Notes: generated by a model from the letters alone, not told the origin. 64,000 nt of DNA from Trichodelitschia bisporula (GCA_010356995.1 ML996688.1:310001-374000), one strand, 5' to 3'. Shown: positions 1-14,906, counted from the stretch's first letter. Translations and numbers: made by a program.

Positions 1-1750
1 CAGCAGCCTCCAGGTCCCCGACCTCCCGCCGTACTATCTTCTCTACCACCCTCCCCCTCTCCTCCGCCCCTATCTCCATCATCTCTGACGAGGGCCGCCC
101 AACCACACACGCATTCCGCGTACTCGGTATTCTCAGCATCTCCTTCTCAACCCTGAACCCTAGCTCCGCGGACAGGGAGGCGACGTACGCCGTCAGCGCG
201 GCGTAGGCGGAGGGCGGTTTGGATTTGCGGGCTAGGGAACCGGCTTTTGGGCCGGGACCGTCGGCGGAAGGGGATGTGGCAGAGTGTAGAGGGTCGGCAA
301 TGGATGGGGAGGGCGTTGAGGCGGTGGGACTGGTAGTAGAGAAGCGGGTGCGAGCCCCAGCTAGGTCATGACTACAACACGGAATCGCCACAAACGCACT
401 CGCCGACAGACTTGCCAGCAGTGGCGTCCAGGGCGTGAGTTCGTCGGCGTGGTTGGCAATTAGGAAGGTGTGGGGGGGGAAAAGGCCGTTGTGCCATGGG
501 GTTCCACCCTCTGAACCACCAGGGGCAGGTGGGGCAGAGTCTGGTGTAGGTCCGGAGGCCGGAGAGTCTGATGTGGGTTCGGCGGCAGAAGTATCTGGTG
601 TTGACTGGGGAGCAGGCGTGCCCGCGGCGTCTTGGAAGACTCGGGGAACGAGGAGGAGCTCTTTGAGATGGGCGGAGGTGGAAGGGGGCAGAGCGGACCA
701 CGTCTTGCGCGCGCGCGCATCGAAGCCCCATCCTTCCCACCCCTCGGAGCGGAGGATGTGGACTAGAAGGCCGTTGCCGCAGCCAATGTCGACGAAGCCG
801 GGGAACGGGGGCCTTTCTTCCCCTCCCCCCTCCTTCCCCCTTCCCTCATCCCCCTCTCCGCCCGGCCTCCGAGGAGCCGCATACACCCCCCCCCAAACCT
901 CAACCAAAAACGCTGCAATCCCCAAATCCTCAAACACATGCTTACTCGGATCCGTCGTCTCCACCCAGCCCTCAATCAATCTTCTCGCATATGTGCCCTT
1001 CAACCGGGTATACGTATCCTGCACCGCCTTTTGCGGGACGAGCAGGTCGTGATGCACGCGCTTTGTGTAGCCTGCTTTTTGGCCTAGACTGTGCTTGGTG
1101 ATGATTTGGGCGAGGGCGAGGGCCGTGCGGGTGAGGCGCGGGGTGAGGGGGGTGGTGGGGAAGAGGGCGTAGTGGATTGATAGGGAGCCGGCGTTGGGGT
1201 TAGAGGAGTTGGAGGGGGGGCCTGAGGCAGGGGAGATGTGTTGGAAGGCGAGGGCGCGGACGGTTGGGTGGTAGTACGGCATATCGTCGGGCGAGGTTAC
1301 GTGCGGGATATACAGCACGACACTCTCCTCCTCCCCACCGGCGGTGGTGCGGCTGAAGAGATGGCATGTCTGCACCAGACTCGCATCCAGCGCCGGATTC
1401 CGCGGCACGAGGCGGCGGACAAAAGTCCTTGTCCTCTCATACCCGGGGACGGAAGCAGGAAGGGGGCGCAACTCGGGCTTCATGTGGCGGGTGAAGGAGT
1501 CCGCCTCTGTGCCGTCGGCGGAGGGGAGGGAGGCGTCATTGTCGCTGTCGTAGTAGATCTCGGCGCGGAAGAGGTAGCTGCTCGTGATGTTGGGGTTGCG
1601 AATTAGGTTTAGCATTACTTTGCTGAAGAATTCGAGCTCGTAGGGAGCCGGGGTGCGGAGGATGGAGAGCCATGTTTCGCCTGGGATATTGAAGGTTGGT
1701 TCATCTAGGGTTAGGTCGGTAGTGTCGATGGGGGTTGCGGTGGGAGGCAT
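1..1750 (-). CDS. TRM44: Trm44-type tRNA (uracil-2'-O-)-methyltransferase, partial (3' end outside window)
   Basis: Open frame from an ATG at 1750 through the left edge, about 583 codons without a stop, so the C-terminus is missing. The family makes 2'-O-methyluridine at position 44 of some tRNAs (tRNA-Ser in yeast) in the cytoplasm, using S-adenosylmethionine. The SAM-binding loop reads FVDIGCGNGLLVHIL (near 760-800), and a downstream IPCCSHDL stretch (near 365-390) matches the IPCC motif of the family. Upstream parts such as the YTKRVHHDLLVPQ segment (near 1030-1070) keep the same frame as the start, so I see no intron. Two low-complexity insertions, one Gly/Glu/Pro-rich and one Pro/Ser/Thr-rich, lie around the SAM domain. 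The next gene, GNA1, is on the same strand only 273 bp upstream. Confidence 0.85.
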   Translation of the reverse strand, partial: MPPTATPIDTTDLTLDEPTFNIPGETWLSILRTPAPYELEFFSKVMLNLIRNPNITSSYLFRAEIYYDSDNDASLPSADGTEADSFTRHMKPELRPLPASVPGYERTRTFVRRLVPRNPALDASLVQTCHLFSRTTAGGEEESVVLYIPHVTSPDDMPYYHPTVRALAFQHISPASGPPSNSSNPNAGSLSIHYALFPTTPLTPRLTRTALALAQIITKHSLGQKAGYTKRVHHDLLVPQKAVQDTYTRLKGTYARRLIEGWVETTDPSKHVFEDLGIAAFLVEVWGGVYAAPRRPGGEGDEGRGKEGGGEERPPFPGFVDIGCGNGLLVHILRSEGWEGWGFDARARKTWSALPPSTSAHLKELLLVPRVFQDAAGTPAPQSTPDTSAAEPTSDSPASGPTPDSAPPAPGGSEGGTPWHNGLFPPHTFLIANHADELTPWTPLLASLSASAFVAIPCCSHDLAGARTRFSTTSPTASTPSPSIADPLHSATSPSADGPGPKAGSLARKSKPPSAYAALTAYVASLSAELGFRVEKEMLRIPSTRNACVVGRPSSEMMEIGAEERGRVVEKIVRREVGDLEAA

Positions 1751-2023
1751 TTGGTGGTTTGGTTGCTGGTTTATGGGGGGAGGTTAAGGTGAGGTTGGGG
1801 GACAGGGTCGCGAGAGCATGTGATATCGCGATGATTCTTCGCGTCTAGATTTTGGATTATTGAATCGCTTTGACCAGTCTCAAGATATGGTCAAATTGAA
1901 CATGATCGGAAAGCTATCTTCCCTTCATTCAAACCGGCAGCCACAAGGCCACACCTCATCCATTGCAAACACGCATATGCCAACCGGCTTTTCAACCCCC
2001 ACACCCCCATTCCCACCCTCCCC

Positions 2024-2652
2024 TCACGCATGACTCTTCTTCCCCTCATAATAATGCGCCATCTCAAGTCCCGCTCTCTTAAACCCACACTTAACATAAA
2101 ACCCCTCATTCGCATCCGAGCAATCCAAAATCGACTACCCCGATTAGCCCACCTCCCCACCCCACACCGTCTTTCACTCTCACATACCTTATAGCACCCA
2201 ACCTGCTCCGCAATATGATCCAGCGCCTGAATAATCCGCAGGCCCAGCTTCTTCCCCTGCTGATCCTTCGCCACCGCGATATCCTCGATATGCCCGACCA
2301 GACCCAAGTTATGAATACTGTCCCCATTAGCCCACCCCCCTTTCAACCCGCTAGGCCGCACTCACAACTTCCTCTCCACAACCAGCGCCCCCGTCCCCAC
2401 AATCCTCCCCCCACTCTCATCCAGCACGACCAGCAGGAAGTACTCATCATTGCGATTCTTCATCCACGCGTAGCGCTCCGCCCACGCGGCCTCACTGACC
2501 TCGCCCACCGTCGTGAGCACCCGGAGTACATCCAGGTGTCCGAGCGCGTAGTCCGTGGCCTGCAACGGTCGGCAGGTATATCCCTCTGGCAGGTCGGCGA
2601 GGACGGCTGGGGAGATGAGGGAGGGGGAGAAGAGCGGGGTTGAGTCGGTCAT
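2024..2652 (-). CDS. GNA1: Glucosamine 6-phosphate N-acetyltransferase
   Basis: Cytosolic GNAT enzyme that acetylates glucosamine-6-phosphate with acetyl-CoA, a step of UDP-GlcNAc synthesis for chitin and glycosylation. Three exons on the minus strand: 2652-2366, 2317-2188 and 2134-2024, giving 175 aa (yeast Gna1 has 159). The N-terminus carries the family pattern LPEGYTCRPLQATDYALGHLDVL. Splicing restores ERKFIHNLGLVGHIEDIAV, followed by the acetyl-CoA loop DQQGKKLGLRII and then CYKSILDCSDANEGFYVKCGF. Donors are GTGAGT and GTATGT, acceptors CAG and TAG. The last exon ends in MAHYYEGKK, typical of the family. The three exons lie in different reading frames, so the gene is easily missed by frame-based calling. 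Confidence 0.93.
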
Positions 2653-3072
2653 TGTGAAGGTGGGGCGGCGGTAGTCGGTTGGACGGTGGGAGAGCGGAGG
2701 GTAAGCTTCTTCAGCTTCAGCCGAATATGCCTAGATAATTTGGCAGCGAAGGAGCGAGATGTGCGACGGTGAGGCCGGCAGCGTCAGCTTGCGCGGGGTC
2801 AGTTGAGGTTCGAATGCCAAGAGAAGGCGGGGTGGGGCTGTTGGGATGTCGGCGGGGGTGCTGCAGGGTGACGGCAGAAGGCTGAGGCGGGCTATATCAT
2901 TCCTCCTTTAGGGCCGGAACGACACTTTGGCGCTGATTACCTGTGTGGATCACAGGCTCCATACTCTGAAATCATCTTCATCTTCCCAACTGCAGGAACC
3001 AAAGGCATAACCACGTACATTACCCAGCCGCAACCCACAAAAATGCATACATATACCAAAACGCTAACAAGA
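2653..3072. other. Intergenic, GNA1 upstream / NIPA gene downstream
   Basis: 420 bp holding the GNA1 promoter and the 3' flank of the NIPA-type gene. I see no ORF with family resemblance, no tRNA and no repeat. Confidence 0.6.
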
Positions 3073-4880
3073 CTACGCCCCCTCCCCCTCCCCGCTTCTC
3101 CTCCTCCGCTTCCACCACTTAAGCTTAAACCACCCGCCCTCCTCCCCCTGGTCCTCCCCTCTCCGTCCCAGACTCCACCCCCTCCCCCTCGTCCGCGGAA
3201 CCACAAGCCCCCTCCCCTCCGGCTCCCCATCCGTCGTCTCATCATCATGTTCGTGTTCCTCCTCGGCCAGCGGCCGAGCAGGCCTCGACCTCCCCGCCTC
3301 CCACGGAGCCCAGTTATCCATACTCGGCCAGCGGAGCCTCGTCCCCGGCCTCCTCGCCGGCAACGTACCACCGCGCCTCGCACCAGGGCCAAACCGGACC
3401 GTGCGAGACGCGCCCGGCGAGCCGGAGTGCGTAGACCAGGACCCCGACAAACGACGATCACCGCGGTCATGCAGCTCGTCCCAGATCTCGCTCGTTTCAT
3501 TCGTGAGGGTGAGACGGCGGGGCTTGGTCGGGCGGAGGGCGCCCTTCTTCTTGCCCGGGCGCTGGGAGTACATGGGTGCGGTGGTGGTGCGGAGGAGCGG
3601 CGTGTTTTCCGAGGGACGCAGGGAGTGTGCGTGTGTGATGGCTTCTTCGTCGTCGGCGGGTCGGAGGTAGGGCGAGGGTGGGGCCGATTCTTCGCCGCCT
3701 TCTGTGTTGAGCAGGCCCATGCCTGGTGTTAGGGCGGTTTGTGGAGTGGGAATGCGGGCTTTCGCTCCGGCTGCTGGTGCACCGGGCGCGTGTTCCGGCT
3801 CCAGGCGCCAGCTCAGTGCGAAGACGCCGCCGAGTAGGATGACTGTTCCGACGGCGATGAGTGCCGCGTGTACCGCCGACAACCGGGACGCTTGTTGAAA
3901 GTAGATAAGGCCGTCTAGGATGGCGACAATATTGTAAATGCAAAAGACAAAGGGATACAGGACACTAGTGGAAACCAGTCGCAGGCCGCAATGCAGGTAG
4001 TACAGCTGAGTCAACGCAAAAAACACGAGTCCCACGAGGATCATCCACGACTGCCAGCGGTTGAACTGGTTGACATGGTCGACGATGGTCCGGACGACCA
4101 GTTCCACGGCCGATTTGGCAATGAGTAAGCAATGCGCTGAAAGGATACCGCTGATGCATCCAAAGGACATGCCGCGGATGAGGCGGAGGCGGTGTGTATT
4201 ATGGTGATAGGCCCGCTCGAGGAACCATTGCCCGACCAGGATGACAATAATGATGAAAAATGTACCGAATAACCAGAGGAGAAACTGGTGGCGTCCAAGC
4301 AAGAATAGCAGCTGAGTGAGGTTGTGCGACGGCTCCGTCAGAGCGCCGAACGTGCCGATCAGCACCGCCCCAGTTGCGACAAGAGCCGTCCCTATTATCG
4401 ACCATCTAGTAAAAGGTTCGTCGAGGATGATAGTTGCGCAGGCGGTATTAAAGACAAGGCCGGACTGCAACCGTTAGATGCGGAACGCTTTGGGCCTACA
4501 AACTTACGGCTTGCAACGTGGACAGAACCGGCAGCGGGAGAGTCGTGATTTGTATGGTACTCCCGACGATGTTGGATACCAGAAACATTAACATGCCCAA
4601 CTGTAGACCGTAAGCATGTCGTCAAGCATTCAGCTCTGTGTACACACCTGCCACCGCCTCCGCCGGTATGGTGGTCGCCGTCCATGGTGTTCCTCCTTCT
4701 GCTCCTCGAGGAGATGGGATTTGCGTTGCAGCGTCAGGCCTATGCTCTGGACACATGTTGATATTAGGCCGACGAGAACTCCAATCTAGGTTGACAAGTT
4801 AGCAGCTTGCCACCGCGGACACCGTACGGCTCCATCAAAAGACGTACCGCGACGCTCGCGCCGGCCGATAGATCCGGCAT
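3073..4880 (-). CDS. NIPA-type (DUF803) magnesium transporter
   Basis: Polytopic membrane protein of the NIPA/DUF803 family, whose characterised members move Mg2+. Four exons on the minus strand: 4880-4848, 4785-4648, 4600-4508 and 4464-3073, giving 551 aa. The joined N-terminus reads IGVLVGLISTCVQSIGLTLQ, then a basic RRPPYRRRRWQLGMLMFLVSN stretch and NIVGSTIQITTLPLPVLSTLQ, all strongly conserved in fungal NIPA proteins. About eight to nine hydrophobic segments fill roughly the first 330 residues. The last 200 residues are hydrophilic, proline/arginine/glycine-rich and acidic near EEEHEHDDETT, and are probably a disordered cytosolic tail. The start ATG gives a short MPDLSAGASVA exon. VMA4 starts divergently 617 bp away. 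The family call is firm; the ion is inferred from the family. Confidence 0.9.
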
Positions 4881-5497
4881 TCCGAAGTAAGAATGCTACC
4901 GCACAGCTCTATACATCATAGGCAGGGCACGGCTGAGGAGAAATGGTCGATTCGCAGAGGTTGTCGGGCTCTCACGGTGGGGTCGGTGAAAGCGCCGTGA
5001 TTGTCGAATGAGAGAGCGCGCGTGATGCGGACAGGCACGCCTGGCGAGACCGGAGGCCGACGGAGTGCGTACGGTTTTACAGAGATCAGCCGCACGAAGA
5101 GAGGTGCAGGACGTGATGCTGGTGGTGATTGTCGAAGGCTTGAGAGGAGCAGGGTAGGTGAGTTAACTTGCTGAAGCGTCGAGAGGTTGAGAGGAATGGT
5201 GATTTGAGCTGGGAGTTGCTGCGGGTTGGGGTTTCAGAGGACAAGTCCGAACAGGGCAGATGTCATCTGCTTTGAGGCCTTGCATGTCACCGCTACGCGT
5301 CATTGGCTGAAACTGGTCATACCCCATTGCTCCCTTGCGCAGTGCTCGGCGGTCCCGCTTGGGCTAAGGGCGAACGAGCTGTATCGGAGCTTCAACTTGC
5401 AACCCCACCAACTGCTCCAACTCTGCTGCAGTAACTCTAGCAACATACCCCAGGTCCTCACTCGACACACCATTTGGCCTCTTATACGACCTTTATA
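4881..5497. other. Divergent promoter region, NIPA gene / VMA4
   Basis: 617 bp between two divergent starts, expected to carry both promoters and 5' leaders. I recognise no specific site in it. Confidence 0.5.
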
Positions 5498-6292
5498 ATG
5501 GCGAGCAAACATGCCTTGTCCGACGAGCAAGTGAGTCTCTGCGACCCCTCCCAAGTTGCCTAGAGCTTGCATACGAGATAACCCCAGGTCTCGAGCGAGC
5601 TCAAGAAGATGACAGCCTTCATCCGGCAAGAAGCCATCGAAAAGGCCCACGAAATTGAGCTCAAGGCCGACGAGGAGTTTGCTATCGAGAAGAGCAAGCT
5701 CGTGCGCCAGGAGACCGCCGCAATCGATGCCACGTACGAAAAGAAGTTCAAGCAGGCTCAAATGTCGCAACAAATCACCAGCTCCACGGTCTCCAACAAG
5801 TCACGGTTACGTGTACTCAGCGCCCGCCAGGAGCTGCTCGACGGGTTGTTTGAGGAGTCGACCAAGAAGCTGCCGAGCTACACCAAGGATAAGAAGAAGT
5901 ACCAAGAGATCCTCAAGGGCCTTATTCTCGAGGGCCTCTACGCTCTCAACGAGCCGGCTGTTCAAGTTCGTGCGCGCAAAGCCGACTACGACGTTGTCAA
6001 GAAAGCCATCGCGGATGCGGAGAAGGAGTACCAGGAGAAGGTTGGCAGCGAGACGAAGGCCGAGATCGACGAGTCTGACCCTCTGCCGGAGGGCTCGTAA
6101 GTACCCCGTTTCCCGTGCAGGATCATATTGACAAGCTATAGATCTGGCGGAGTGTCCATCGTTGGCGGTAACGGCAAGATCGAAGTGAACAACACGCTGG
6201 AGGAGAGGCTAAAGCTGCTTGAATACTCCGCGCTGCCGGCAATCCGGGTGACGCTGTTCGGCGAGAACCAGAACCGCAAATTCCACGACTGA
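5498..6292 (+). CDS. VMA4: V-type ATPase subunit E (peripheral stalk)
   Basis: Subunit E of the V1 sector, part of the peripheral stalk that couples ATP hydrolysis to proton pumping in vacuole and other endomembranes. Three exons: 5498-5530, 5588-6096 and 6142-6292, giving 230 aa, the usual family length. The start [19 protein letters not shown] is typical. Next comes a long charged helix (residues about 15-90, with [21 protein letters not shown]), expected to pair with subunit G. The C-terminal domain contains [21 protein letters not shown] and ends in [12 protein letters not shown]. Phases are consistent at both introns (GTGAGT and GTAAGT donors). Confidence 0.96.
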
Positions 6293-6731
6293 GCGTTGCA
6301 CTGAAGGGCCTTTGGGGGATGTGCCAATGAGCAGCAATGTCAAGCCTAATACGCAGCACATTGCGCCTGTGAGCATGGAGACTTGTAGTATACTGGTGCT
6401 TCTTTAGCTTGTGGAAGTGGGGCAGGGTCCATAGATTGATGATGCTCGAGCGTTCAGCTGTTGGAGAAGTGGCCAGTTCTTTTCCCAGCGGGGAGCCAGG
6501 TGTTTGAATTATTGGCAAGCAACCTCGAGATTTGATCATTAAATATATCCACATTTCACGATGCTGTGGTACTGCGATACTTTTACGAGGCAGCAAGTGT
6601 CTCGCTCCTGGTGAGATGGAAGGTGGCCCGAGCGCCCGTGCAAGCAAGTGACTGTACGTCAACCCAGCAGCAGCTCAGCTTGAGCATCAAACTCTCGAAC
6701 CCCTTTCAACACCACCCCCACAACCGCAACG
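6293..6731. other. Intergenic, VMA4 / CHS5
   Basis: 439 bp with the VMA4 3' flank and the CHS5 promoter. Nothing else recognisable. Confidence 0.5.
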
Positions 6732-7958
6732 ATGCTGGTCTCTCTTACCGTCGGCAAAGTCGATGCCGGCATGGCTGTCCTCCTCACAGAGGACAAGCGA
6801 ATTGTGAGTGGTCCCCGCCTTGCTGGCGTGACAGGCGCAAGGTAGCTCAGAACCTCCGTTAACAGTCCTTAGATCGAGTTTCCCTCTGTGCTTCTCCCTC
6901 CGGACATCACCTCAGGGTGTATTGTCGATATCACAGTGGCGCGGAACCTGACATCGGAAAATACTGCACACAAGGCCTTTTCCAACTTGCAAGAAACCAT
7001 CTACCAAACTTTTGGCGTTCGCTCGCCCGTTGCTCCTGTCCTCCGCTGCCGCAACGCTACTCAAACCTCCTTCGTGCTCGAATGGGATCCCATACAACTG
7101 GCCACCGCGGAGCTGCGGAGCCTGAGCCTGTACCGTAATGGCAGCAAGGCTGGCAGCATTCCCCGACCCACGGAGATGCAGAGCACCAAGATCAGCGGAC
7201 TGGCCATCGATACCGAGTACAACTTTCACCTCGTTCTACGCACATCCGCCGGCACATACACCAGCGACAAGCTCAACATTCGTACGCACAAGATGACTGA
7301 TCTGTCAGGCATCACCGTGACGCCGGGCGTGATGCCAGCATCACTCAAGGAGTCGCTCGCCAACGCCGTGAGCAGGATCGGTGCCCGCATGATTGAGACA
7401 GTCAGGATCGATACCACACACTTTGTCTGCACAGAGGGGCGGGGCCAGGCGTGGGAGAGGGCTGTCGAGATGAACATTCCCGTCGTAGTTCCAGACTGGG
7501 TGTTGGGATGCGAACGTGAAGGCAGGATAGTCGGCGTCAGAGGATACTATCTCAACGCGGACCCGAAGATGCGGCCCATCGGTCCCTCTATTCCACAAGG
7601 TCAGGCTGCGCCCAAGAGCCCTCCGCGACAGCAAGGCACCCCACGCACAGAAATCACTCCGCCTACTCCGGAACGGGAGAATATCAGCCGGAGATCGAGA
7701 GCAGACAGCGAGGATGACCCCAGGCCAACTCCTCCGCCAAAGTCTCCCAGGCAGCAGCAACAGGAAGCACCACGGGCGGGACATCAGCCGCTACCTAGCA
7801 GTCCGCAGGGAAAGGAGCCTTCTGAAAGCGACAGCGAATCGACTGAAAAGGGAAGCAGAGGAACCACCCCCGAGCCAGCTGGTGCGCGCAAGCCGACAGT
7901 TGAGGACGACAAGGACGACAGGGACGACAGCAGCAGCTTCCAAGATGTTGCCTTGTAG
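6732..7958 (+). CDS. CHS5: Chs5-like exomer scaffold (FN3-BRCT)
   Basis: Homologue of Chs5, the scaffold of the exomer coat that sorts chitin synthase III and other cargo from the trans-Golgi to the plasma membrane. Two exons: 6732-6803 and 6873-7958, giving 385 aa. The N-terminal dimerisation region starts MLVSLTVGKVDAGMAVLLTED. A fibronectin type III domain follows (about residues 75-165) and then a BRCT domain (about 170-260, with ITVTPGVMPASLKESLANAV and VVPDWVLGCEREGR). The last 120 residues are disordered, rich in Pro, Ser and acidic residues. Yeast Chs5 is 671 aa; the shorter tail here lacks the long Lys-rich end of the yeast protein. The exomer role is inferred from homology. Confidence 0.92.
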
Positions 7959-8578
7959 ACATGGCGGTGTGATGATTTTTCTCTTTGATACCTAGTGGTA
8001 TTGGGGAGCGACTCGTTTGGCGCAACAGGTGGTTCGGAAGGTTGGCTGGAAAGATTCATTGCCTTGCGATAAAGCTATCGTGCGGAGGGAAGCAACAGTT
8101 ACTTCGGGGATTTGCAATGGGACTTGTTACTCGGTGAAGCCGTTGGCTACTTGTCGATTAATCGTCAAAGTAATAACGGTTGTATGGGCCGTGCTTACTG
8201 TTCTACAGTAGTAAAACGTAACCAATCTTTCAAGTACATGTAAAACTCTCCCGAGTGTTCTCCCGGTACCCGAACATGTTGCCGTGATGCCGCCTGTCCG
8301 AGAGCCGATTACGATATCGATCGATAAGGCATCCCTCAATTGGGCGACGCCGTCATCGGGGTTGCGCAGATTTTTGTTCCGGGCGCACCCGTTTCCACTG
8401 AGCTCCACCAAGGTCGACGAACCGTCCGAAAACCCTCTTGTGCTTCTTCTCCATAAAGTGCATCGTGGCATTCCTTTCCTAGAACATCTCTACGCAGAAC
8501 ACAAGACCTAGGAGAAGCTGGAGCCGAAAATCACCTACCAAAGCTGCCAATTTTCACCCCGCAATCAATTCCTCGGCC
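7959..8578. other. Intergenic, CHS5 / FUM1
   Basis: 620 bp containing the CHS5 3' flank and the fumarase promoter. One CCAATC box lies near 8222, but a single box is expected by chance. Confidence 0.5.
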
Positions 8579-10284
8579 ATGATTCGTTTAATCGCGCCCA
8601 AACTCCGTCATACCGAGGGCCTCCGGCCTGTCGCACATGCCTGCAAAGCTGCCCGCCAGCTCCCCACCACACTGTCAAGCAACAACCGCGCAGCCTTCTC
8701 TATCGCCGCAAACCGACGATTGACTGCGCCCTCGAACCGTTACCCTAGCACTATCCGCACATTCACATCGTCCGCAACCATGAGCGAAGCTACCCGCACC
8801 GAGTCGGACGCCTTTGGCGAGATCCAGGTCCCCGCCGACAAGTACTGGGGCGCGCAGACGGAGCGCTCGCTGGAGAACTTCAAGATCAACCAGCCGCAGG
8901 ATCGCATGCCGCCGCCGATTGTGCGCGCCTTCGGTATCCTGAAAGGCGCCGCGGCAACGGTCAACATGAAGTTCGGTCTGGGTGAGTGCAATTGGTCCCA
9001 GCAGCAGGTAGTTCAGGCTGACAGATTAGATCCCAAGATTGGCCAGGCTATTCAGCAGGCGGCGAAAGAGGTTGCTGATCTTAAGCACATCGACCACTTC
9101 CCCCTGGTCGTCTGGCAGACCGGCTCTGGCACGCAGTCCAACATGAATGCGAACGAAGTCATTTCAAATCGTGCGATTGAGATTCTGGGCGGCGTGAAGG
9201 GCTCCAAGAAGCCGGTGCACCCGAACGACCATGTGAACATGTCGGCCTCGTCGAACGACACCTTCCCGACCGTCATGCACATTGCGGCCGTGCTCGAGAT
9301 CGAGCAGGAGCTCATCCCGGCGCTCACGAGCTTGCGCGATGCGCTGAACAAGAAGAGCGAGCAGTTCGAGCACCTCATCAAGATCGGCCGTACCCATCTC
9401 CAGGACGCGACCCCTCTTACCCTCGGACAAGAGTTCTCCGGCTACGTTACGCAGCTCGACTTCGGCATCGAGCGCGTCAAGTCCGCTCTTCCCCGCCTGC
9501 GCATGCTCGCGCAGGGCGGTACTGCTGTCGGTACTGGCATCAACACCTTCAAGGGCTTTGCTGAGGGCATTGCCGAGGAGGTCAGCAAGATGACCGGCAC
9601 TGAGTTTATCACTGCACCCAACAAGTTCGAGGCGCTCGCCGCTCACGATGCCATCGTCGAAGCCTCGGGCCAGCTCAACACGCTCGCGACGTCGCTTTTC
9701 AAGATTGCGCAGGATATCCGCTTCCTCGGCTCCGGGCCCCGCTGCGGCCTCGGCGAGCTGAAGCTGCCGGAGAATGAGCCCGGCTCGTCGATCATGCCGG
9801 GCAAGGTCAACCCGACGCAGTGCGAGTCTTTGACTATGGTCTGCACGCAGGTGGTTGGCAACCACATGGCTGTCACGTTTGCCGGCTCGCAGGGCAACTT
9901 TGAGCTTAACGTCTTCAAGCCGGTCATGATCCGCAACCTTCTGCATAGCATCCGCATTCTGTCGGATGGTATGCGGAGCTTCGAGAAGAACCTGGTTGAG
10001 GGTCTGGAAGCGGATGAGAAGCGCATCAGCGCGATTCTGAAGGAGAGGTGAGCTATATAATTTCCTTGTGTTGACTTTTGCTAACTCCTTTCAGCTTGAT
10101 GCTTGTTACCTGCCTGAACCCTATCATCGGCTACGATATGGCCTCTAAGGTGGCAAAGAACGCCCATAAGAAGGGCCTTACGCTCAAGGAGAGTGCTATG
10201 GAGCTCAAGGCGCTGTCTGAGGAGGACTTTGATAAGTATGTGCGACCGGAGCTCATGATTGCGCCCAAGGAGGCGAAGCTCTAG
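8579..10284 (+). CDS. FUM1: Fumarate hydratase (class II), dual-targeting type
   Basis: Fumarase, interconverting fumarate and L-malate in the TCA cycle. My model has three exons: 8579-8981, 9030-10047 and 10095-10284, giving 536 aa. The class II signature [15 protein letters not shown] is present. About 67 residues precede an internal Met (codon at 8780) that begins [15 protein letters not shown], where cytosolic fumarases start; the leader is Arg/Ser/Ala-rich with almost no acidic residues, as in a mitochondrial presequence. The first intron (8982-9029, 48 nt) is a multiple of three with no stop, so the frame reads through it; removing it restores [18 protein letters not shown], which fits the family. 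Read-through would insert 16 residues ([10 protein letters not shown] region). The last exon begins [15 protein letters not shown]. Confidence 0.95.
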
Positions 10285-10803
10285 ATTAGAACTAAAAGGC
10301 AGTGGGGGTAAAGCGGCATTAGGAGGCGTACGGCTGTATCATATGGTCTATTTTAGCGAGCGCTGGTGCAAGTGAGGGACAGGAGGGACAGTGTTCCCTT
10401 TGGATGGGTATCCAGGTTGGAATTGATCATGAGAATTCTTTGCATCGGCATGTTGTCGTGCTCCTTGTTGAGGTGACGTTGTCATACAGAGCCAAAGCAT
10501 CAGGTAGAAAGTTTCTGTCTATGTACATCCGTAGTTCTGTCTCTCATGAACAGCGAAAGGCTGGCATCGGTTAGAGATGTGATATGACGCCGTTTCCAGC
10601 CTCCGTCTCTTATCGAGAACAAGGAGGTCCCGTTTAATCAGGCACCAAGGCATTAAAGCCATTACGTCTTGGCAAATCGTGACCTCGCGTCGCCGCCATT
10701 TACGCGTCTTTCCTACTGGTTGTGCTGCACCTCCTCACGGGACCTAACCTCGTTATCCGCAACACTCTCATGGTCTACAACTTATTGGTCATTCAACTTC
10801 AAA
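10285..10803. other. Intergenic, FUM1 / SMC5
   Basis: 519 bp with the fumarase 3' flank and the SMC5 promoter. No further feature seen. Confidence 0.5.
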
Positions 10804-14416
<3,613 letters not shown>

Positions 14417-14817
14417 GGGGGGGATGGTAGGGGAGGAGAGGAGAGGGGAGGGGAGGAGATGGGAGGGGAGGGGGGCTACGGTGGGGTGGGGATCTGGGTA
14501 CGGGTTTGATGGATAGGCTGTCTTCTGAGCGATTACTACGTAAGGGTGTGAGTTCGGTGATAGTCCGCGGTGGTATGCTTAGGCTCGCAGGCGTTGTCAA
14601 TTAGCGGTATTCTGAAGCTCGTTAATGTTGTGAGTTGCCAATAATTAGTCCCTTCGGAGGCAGGCCCGCCCCCGCTCCCGCTAGCTCCAGCGCGCCCGCC
14701 CGCACCCAAAATCCCGGTACCTTAAGCCAACGCGTTTTTATATGCAGGTACCCCACCACCATACCCCCCACCTTCAAACAAGCATTCAACAAGCATTCAA
14801 CAAGCATTTCAACAAGC
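14417..14817. other. Intergenic, SMC5 / RIT1
   Basis: 401 bp. The left 75 bp is a G-rich purine tract, and the right 45 bp is the first part of the RIT1 minisatellite. An ATG at 14742, followed directly by a GTACCC that could be a donor, might be a tiny upstream RIT1 exon; I could not settle this. Confidence 0.5.
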
Positions 14818-14906
14818 ATGTCAACAAGCATGTCAACAAGCACATCAGCAAGCACATCAACAAGCACATCAACAAGCACATCAACAAGCATCTCAACAAG
14901 CATTTC
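14773..14906 (+). repeat. Minisatellite with 11-12 bp unit (AACAAGCACATC type)
   Basis: About eleven head-to-tail units. The first three are 11 bp, the following ones 12 bp, with consensus TCAACAAGCAYR. The 12-bp units keep the RIT1 frame and encode a Ser-Thr-Ser-(Met/Ile/Thr) run. Units at 14818 and 14830 contain ATG in the RIT1 frame. The 11-bp units at the left end would shift the frame but lie upstream of these ATGs. Confidence 0.9.

Noticed and set aside
9164-9946. Long ORF antisense to fumarase (260 codons)
   Set aside because: Shadow of a strongly codon-biased gene on the plus strand.
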